Source: Candidatus Jettenia caeni
GTDB taxonomy: Bacteria; Planctomycetota; Brocadiia; Brocadiales; Brocadiaceae
Assembly (NCBI GenBank): GCA_000296795.1
Contig: BAFH01000003.1
Location: 1,054,401 to 1,118,400, forward strand
Direction of reading: 5' to 3'
Length of the DNA: 64,000 bases
Positions 63,852-64,000 of this stretch are shown here, piece by piece. Position 1 is the first letter of the stretch; every line of letters begins with the position of its first letter. The position numbers were made by a program, and so were the translations under genes. The notes beneath the pieces were generated by a model, which saw nothing but the letters and a program-made list of their open reading frames with translations, had not been told where the DNA came from and made no database searches.

Positions 63852-64000
63852 ATCTCCTTATTTTCCTCTTAATTGAATAGTATCAATAGTGAAATTGAAA
63901 AGTTATAATAAAAATATTATTTTATCCATAATTTTTATAATTATCAAATGGTTTTTTGCAGTGATCAAAAAAAATATCTTGACACTTCTTACAACCTCTG
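63852..64000. other. Window end, upstream of the SurA-like gene
   Basis: AT-rich; AGGAG sits 5' of the chaperone start on the minus strand. A TTGACA near 63975 on the plus strand could belong to a rightward promoter beyond the edge. Confidence 0.4.

Overview
The window is a 64 kb stretch of an AT-rich bacterial chromosome. Gene content and protein style (split F-type ATP synthase cluster, pyruvate phosphate dikinase, a soluble-type formate dehydrogenase, a large membrane polyferredoxin, many secreted propeller-like repeat proteins, AT-rich spacers) suggest a strict or facultative anaerobe, most likely a Planctomycete of the anammox order Brocadiales. This is inferred from family resemblance; no rRNA, tRNA or hydrazine gene is present to prove it.

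Layout. 1-1.4 kb: start of an M16 peptidase gene (cut by the window edge) and purN, both leftward. 1.4-10.5 kb: hemL and a complete F1Fo ATP synthase cluster (atpZ-like, atpI-like, atpB-E-F-H, a 240 bp hairpin-bearing gap, atpA-G-D-C). 10.5-16 kb: rmlB-type dehydratase, small membrane/lipoproteins and a leftward secreted protein made of about fourteen 47-residue repeats. 16-25 kb: a three-part membrane polyferredoxin, rpsO-pnp, a cold-shock gene, an NtrC-type two-component pair and a peroxiredoxin. 25-32 kb: a TPR protein, a PP-loop tRNA-thiolation-like enzyme, a Memo-family protein, a formate dehydrogenase whose reading frame contains an in-frame UGA (selenocysteine) followed by a textbook SECIS hairpin, and a carboxylesterase. 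32-36 kb: an insertion sequence with perfect 25 bp ends, the remnant of an IS3-family element, and a seven-repeat propeller protein. 36-44 kb: plsC, ppdK, a graveyard of broken genes (radC, type III restriction-modification), an Fe-S/DUF3786 protein and a second probable selenoprotein (thioredoxin fold, UxxC). 44-51 kb: housekeeping block (LOG-family enzyme, sdhB, ftsY, a nusB-PHP fusion, ribH, and a tatC fused to a FecR-like domain). 51-61 kb: a defence/DNA-modification island with a PstI/BsuBI-like type II system, a three-helix membrane protein plus a tiny disordered protein, a second methyltransferase with a GIY-YIG-like partner, an 800 bp hairpin-rich spacer, and a D12 methyltransferase / small protein / STAS-like cassette. 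61-64 kb: ribF and a SurA/PpiD-like chaperone.

How it fits together. The ATP synthase, formate dehydrogenase, polyferredoxin, succinate dehydrogenase Fe-S subunit and PPDK describe anaerobic respiration plus CO2/acetyl-CoA/pyruvate carbon flow. Two separate in-frame UGA codons placed exactly at catalytic chalcogen positions argue that this organism decodes Sec. The most novelty-prone places are the membrane/disordered gene pair inside the restriction island, the methyltransferase-STAS cassette, the thioredoxin selenoprotein, and the unusual domain fusions (TatC-FecR, NusB-PHP, NapH-NapG-DUF6599).
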